A DNA stretch of 6,828 bases from contig DMAT01000219.1 in the NCBI GenBank assembly GCA_003451635.1, positions 2,023 through 8,850 on the forward strand, given 5' to 3'. The notes below the pieces were generated by a model that did no database searches, was not told the DNA's origin, and worked only from the letters and a program-made list of their open reading frames with translations. Of this stretch, positions 5,508 through 6,828 are shown in pieces (within the stretch, counting starts at the first letter, position 1; each line of letters begins with the position of its first letter). A program made the translations under genes and the position numbers. The DNA comes from Syntrophus sp. (in: bacteria) (GTDB taxonomy: Bacteria; Desulfobacterota; Syntrophia; Syntrophales; UBA8958).

Positions 5508-5582
5508 ATGAACTGCGCAAAAAGGGCATTTTTCTACCTAATGATTATGGCCGTGATATTTGCCGGTTCATCGGCCCCGGCC
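5508..5582 (+). other. Predicted signal peptide of the decarboxylase
   Basis: Residues 1-25 comprise a short n-region with K5-R6, an uninterrupted hydrophobic core (A7-A19), and a small-residue c-region ending A23-P24-A25. This fits signal peptidase cleavage after A25. K5-R6-A7-F8-F9 also resembles a Tat motif with Lys for the first Arg. The core is very hydrophobic, which favours Sec or a retained membrane anchor. No lipobox cysteine is present. Confidence 0.7.
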
Positions 5583-6828
5583 CATGGCGGCCAAAGGGCC
5601 GAACCCGCTCCCCGGCTGGACGCGTTTTTCCTCGGCACTAAAGGCGAAACAGGCGATTTCTTTCTCGATATGCTGAACACGATGATGAAGGAGCATATAA
5701 CTTGGCGACAAAGCTTCCATCCCGAAGATCCGCAGGCCATAAGCGATAAAAGCCTCGCCGCACCGGAAGCGACGGATGCCCGGAAGAAGCTGAAGGAGGT
5801 TCTGTCCACGCTCTCCACAAGGCTGCAAAAAGGTTCAAACCCCTGGTTCTCCCCCCGCTACCTTGGGCACATGAGCGCCGATCTGCTCCTCCCCGGCGTT
5901 ATCGGCTACATGGCCGCCATGCTCTACAATTCAAACAACGTCGTTTATGAAGGCGGGCCGGCCACGACCGAAATGGAGCTCGAAGTGGGATTGCAGTTAG
6001 CCCGGTTACTCGGATACAATCCCGAAAAGGCATGGGGAAACATTACCTCCGGCGGCACGAACGCCAACTTCCAGGCCCTCTGGTATGCCAGAAACCTGAA
6101 ATCCTTCCCCTTGGCCGTCAAAGCCGTCATGCCGGAACTGGTCAAGGGGCTAAACGAAGAACGTCTTCTCAACATGCCCGTAAGCCAGGCCCTGGATCTC
6201 CTCGACAAAGTCAAAAACAGCCCCCGCTATGAGACCGTCCTTAAACATACCGTCAAGGGAAAAGGCGTTGATCCCAAGAAGCTCGGGAAACTCCTCGTAC
6301 CTCAATCCCGACACTATTCCTGGGACAAGGCGGCTGATGTCTTCGGCATCGGCAGCGAAAACATCATTGCCGTTCCCGTAGATAAAAATTACCGCATGGA
6401 CATTGAAGCCCTGGATCGGACCATCGCCGGACTGGTCAGGGGAAAAACCCCGATCCTGGCCGTAGTATCTGTTCTGGGCAGCACCGAGGAAGGTGCGGTG
6501 GACGAAACACACCGCATAGCTGCCCTGCGGGAAAAATACGCCCGCCGCGGCATCGGCTTCTATTACCATATTGACGCCGCCTATGGAGGCTACGTCCGCA
6601 GTATGTTCATCGACGCATCAGGGGCGTTTATGAGTCTGGCTCAGGTGCGAAAGACGGCACGGGAGCGTTACCATATTTCTGAAGCCGCAGCCTGGCCGCA
6701 GGAAAGCGTTTATGAGGCATATAAGGCCGTGCCGGAAGCGGATTCCGTGACTATTGATTGTCATAAGCTCGGCTATATCCCTTACCCCGCCGGAGCGGTT
6801 GTCTTCAAAGACAAGCGGATACTGGCGG
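5508..6828 (+). CDS. PLP-dependent group II decarboxylase, tyrosine decarboxylase-like, with export-type leader (3' end cut by window)
   Basis: 440 codons are visible and the C-terminal part is missing. From residue 36 the sequence follows bacterial tyrosine decarboxylases closely: R-L-D-A-F-F-L-G-T-K, E-H-I-T-W-R-Q (62-68), Y-L-G-H-M (118-122), N-N-V-V-Y-E-G-G-P-A-T (143-153), L-W-Y-A-R-N (191-196) and Y-R-M-D-I (295-299). PLP-site features are present: T-S-G-G-T-N-A-N (180-187) for phosphate, H269 in H-Y-S-W as the ring-stacking His, D356 in H-I-D-A-A-Y-G-G-Y, and K420 in D-C-H-K-L-G-Y-I-P-Y as the Schiff-base lysine. The family removes the alpha-carboxyl of an amino acid to give an amine and CO2; tyrosine to tyramine is the nearest guess, but substrate is unproven. 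The first 35 residues extend beyond the usual N-terminus and look like a cleavable export signal. That would put the enzyme in the periplasm, unusual for this family. Confidence 0.9.
   Translation, partial: MNCAKRAFFYLMIMAVIFAGSSAPAHGGQRAEPAPRLDAFFLGTKGETGDFFLDMLNTMMKEHITWRQSFHPEDPQAISDKSLAAPEATDARKKLKEVLSTLSTRLQKGSNPWFSPRYLGHMSADLLLPGVIGYMAAMLYNSNNVVYEGGPATTEMELEVGLQLARLLGYNPEKAWGNITSGGTNANFQALWYARNLKSFPLAVKAVMPELVKGLNEERLLNMPVSQALDLLDKVKNSPRYETVLKHTVKGKGVDPKKLGKLLVPQSRHYSWDKAADVFGIGSENIIAVPVDKNYRMDIEALDRTIAGLVRGKTPILAVVSVLGSTEEGAVDETHRIAALREKYARRGIGFYYHIDAAYGGYVRSMFIDASGAFMSLAQVRKTARERYHISEAAAWPQESVYEAYKAVPEADSVTIDCHKLGYIPYPAGAVVFKDKRILA

Noticed and set aside
5499..5610. Decarboxylase starting at an internal ATG, which would remove the leader
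   Set aside because: The internal ATGs at 5541 and 5547 lie within the hydrophobic core and have no ribosome site; the next, at 5670, would remove conserved R-L-D-A-F-F-L-G.
6150..6569. 139-codon minus-strand open frame
   Set aside because: It lies opposite the strongly conserved decarboxylase frame and shows no ribosome site or known motif.

Overview
The window looks like a chromosomal segment of a diderm (Gram-negative) bacterium, most likely an anaerobic or microaerophilic proteobacterium of the old 'Deltaproteobacteria' type. That placement is inference. It rests on a BamD-type outer-membrane lipoprotein, a short-loop cytochrome bd oxidase, a UbiA/MenA-type prenyltransferase, and moderately GC-rich codon use with strong AGGAGG-type ribosome sites. 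I see no insertion sequence, phage gene, tRNA, rRNA or CRISPR array.

Layout. The left edge (1-149, minus strand) carries the first 49 codons of a nucleoside phosphorylase of the MTAP/PNP family, cut by the window. It diverges from a two-gene plus-strand unit: thioredoxin (310-639) and a BamD-like TPR lipoprotein (636-1430), joined by a 4-base ATGA overlap. The lipoprotein gene runs tail to tail into a minus-strand cytochrome bd operon (cydA 3767-2457, cydB 2455-1424) with a 7-base 3' overlap. The bd operon diverges, across a 295-base intergenic region, from a plus-strand UbiA-superfamily prenyltransferase (4063-5025) that could make the quinone the oxidase consumes. A 482-base region follows (5026-5507). 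It holds several short palindromes, a 9-bp tandem repeat, and what looks like a small frameshifted gene (5199-5383) I cannot identify. The right edge (5508-6828, cut by the window) is a PLP-dependent group II decarboxylase closely resembling tyrosine decarboxylases of Enterococcus/Lactobacillus.

How the genes fit together. Thioredoxin, the bd oxidase and the prenyltransferase fit a redox/oxygen-defence theme in an organism with a quinone pool, while BamD belongs to outer-membrane assembly. The most unusual item is the decarboxylase: its well-supported start codon adds an N-terminal leader with the form of an export signal (Lys-Arg, a hydrophobic core, then Ala-Pro-Ala). Enzymes of this family are normally cytoplasmic, so a periplasmic amino-acid decarboxylase is the main hypothesis from this window. 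Family assignments come from recognising motifs by eye; no database search was run.
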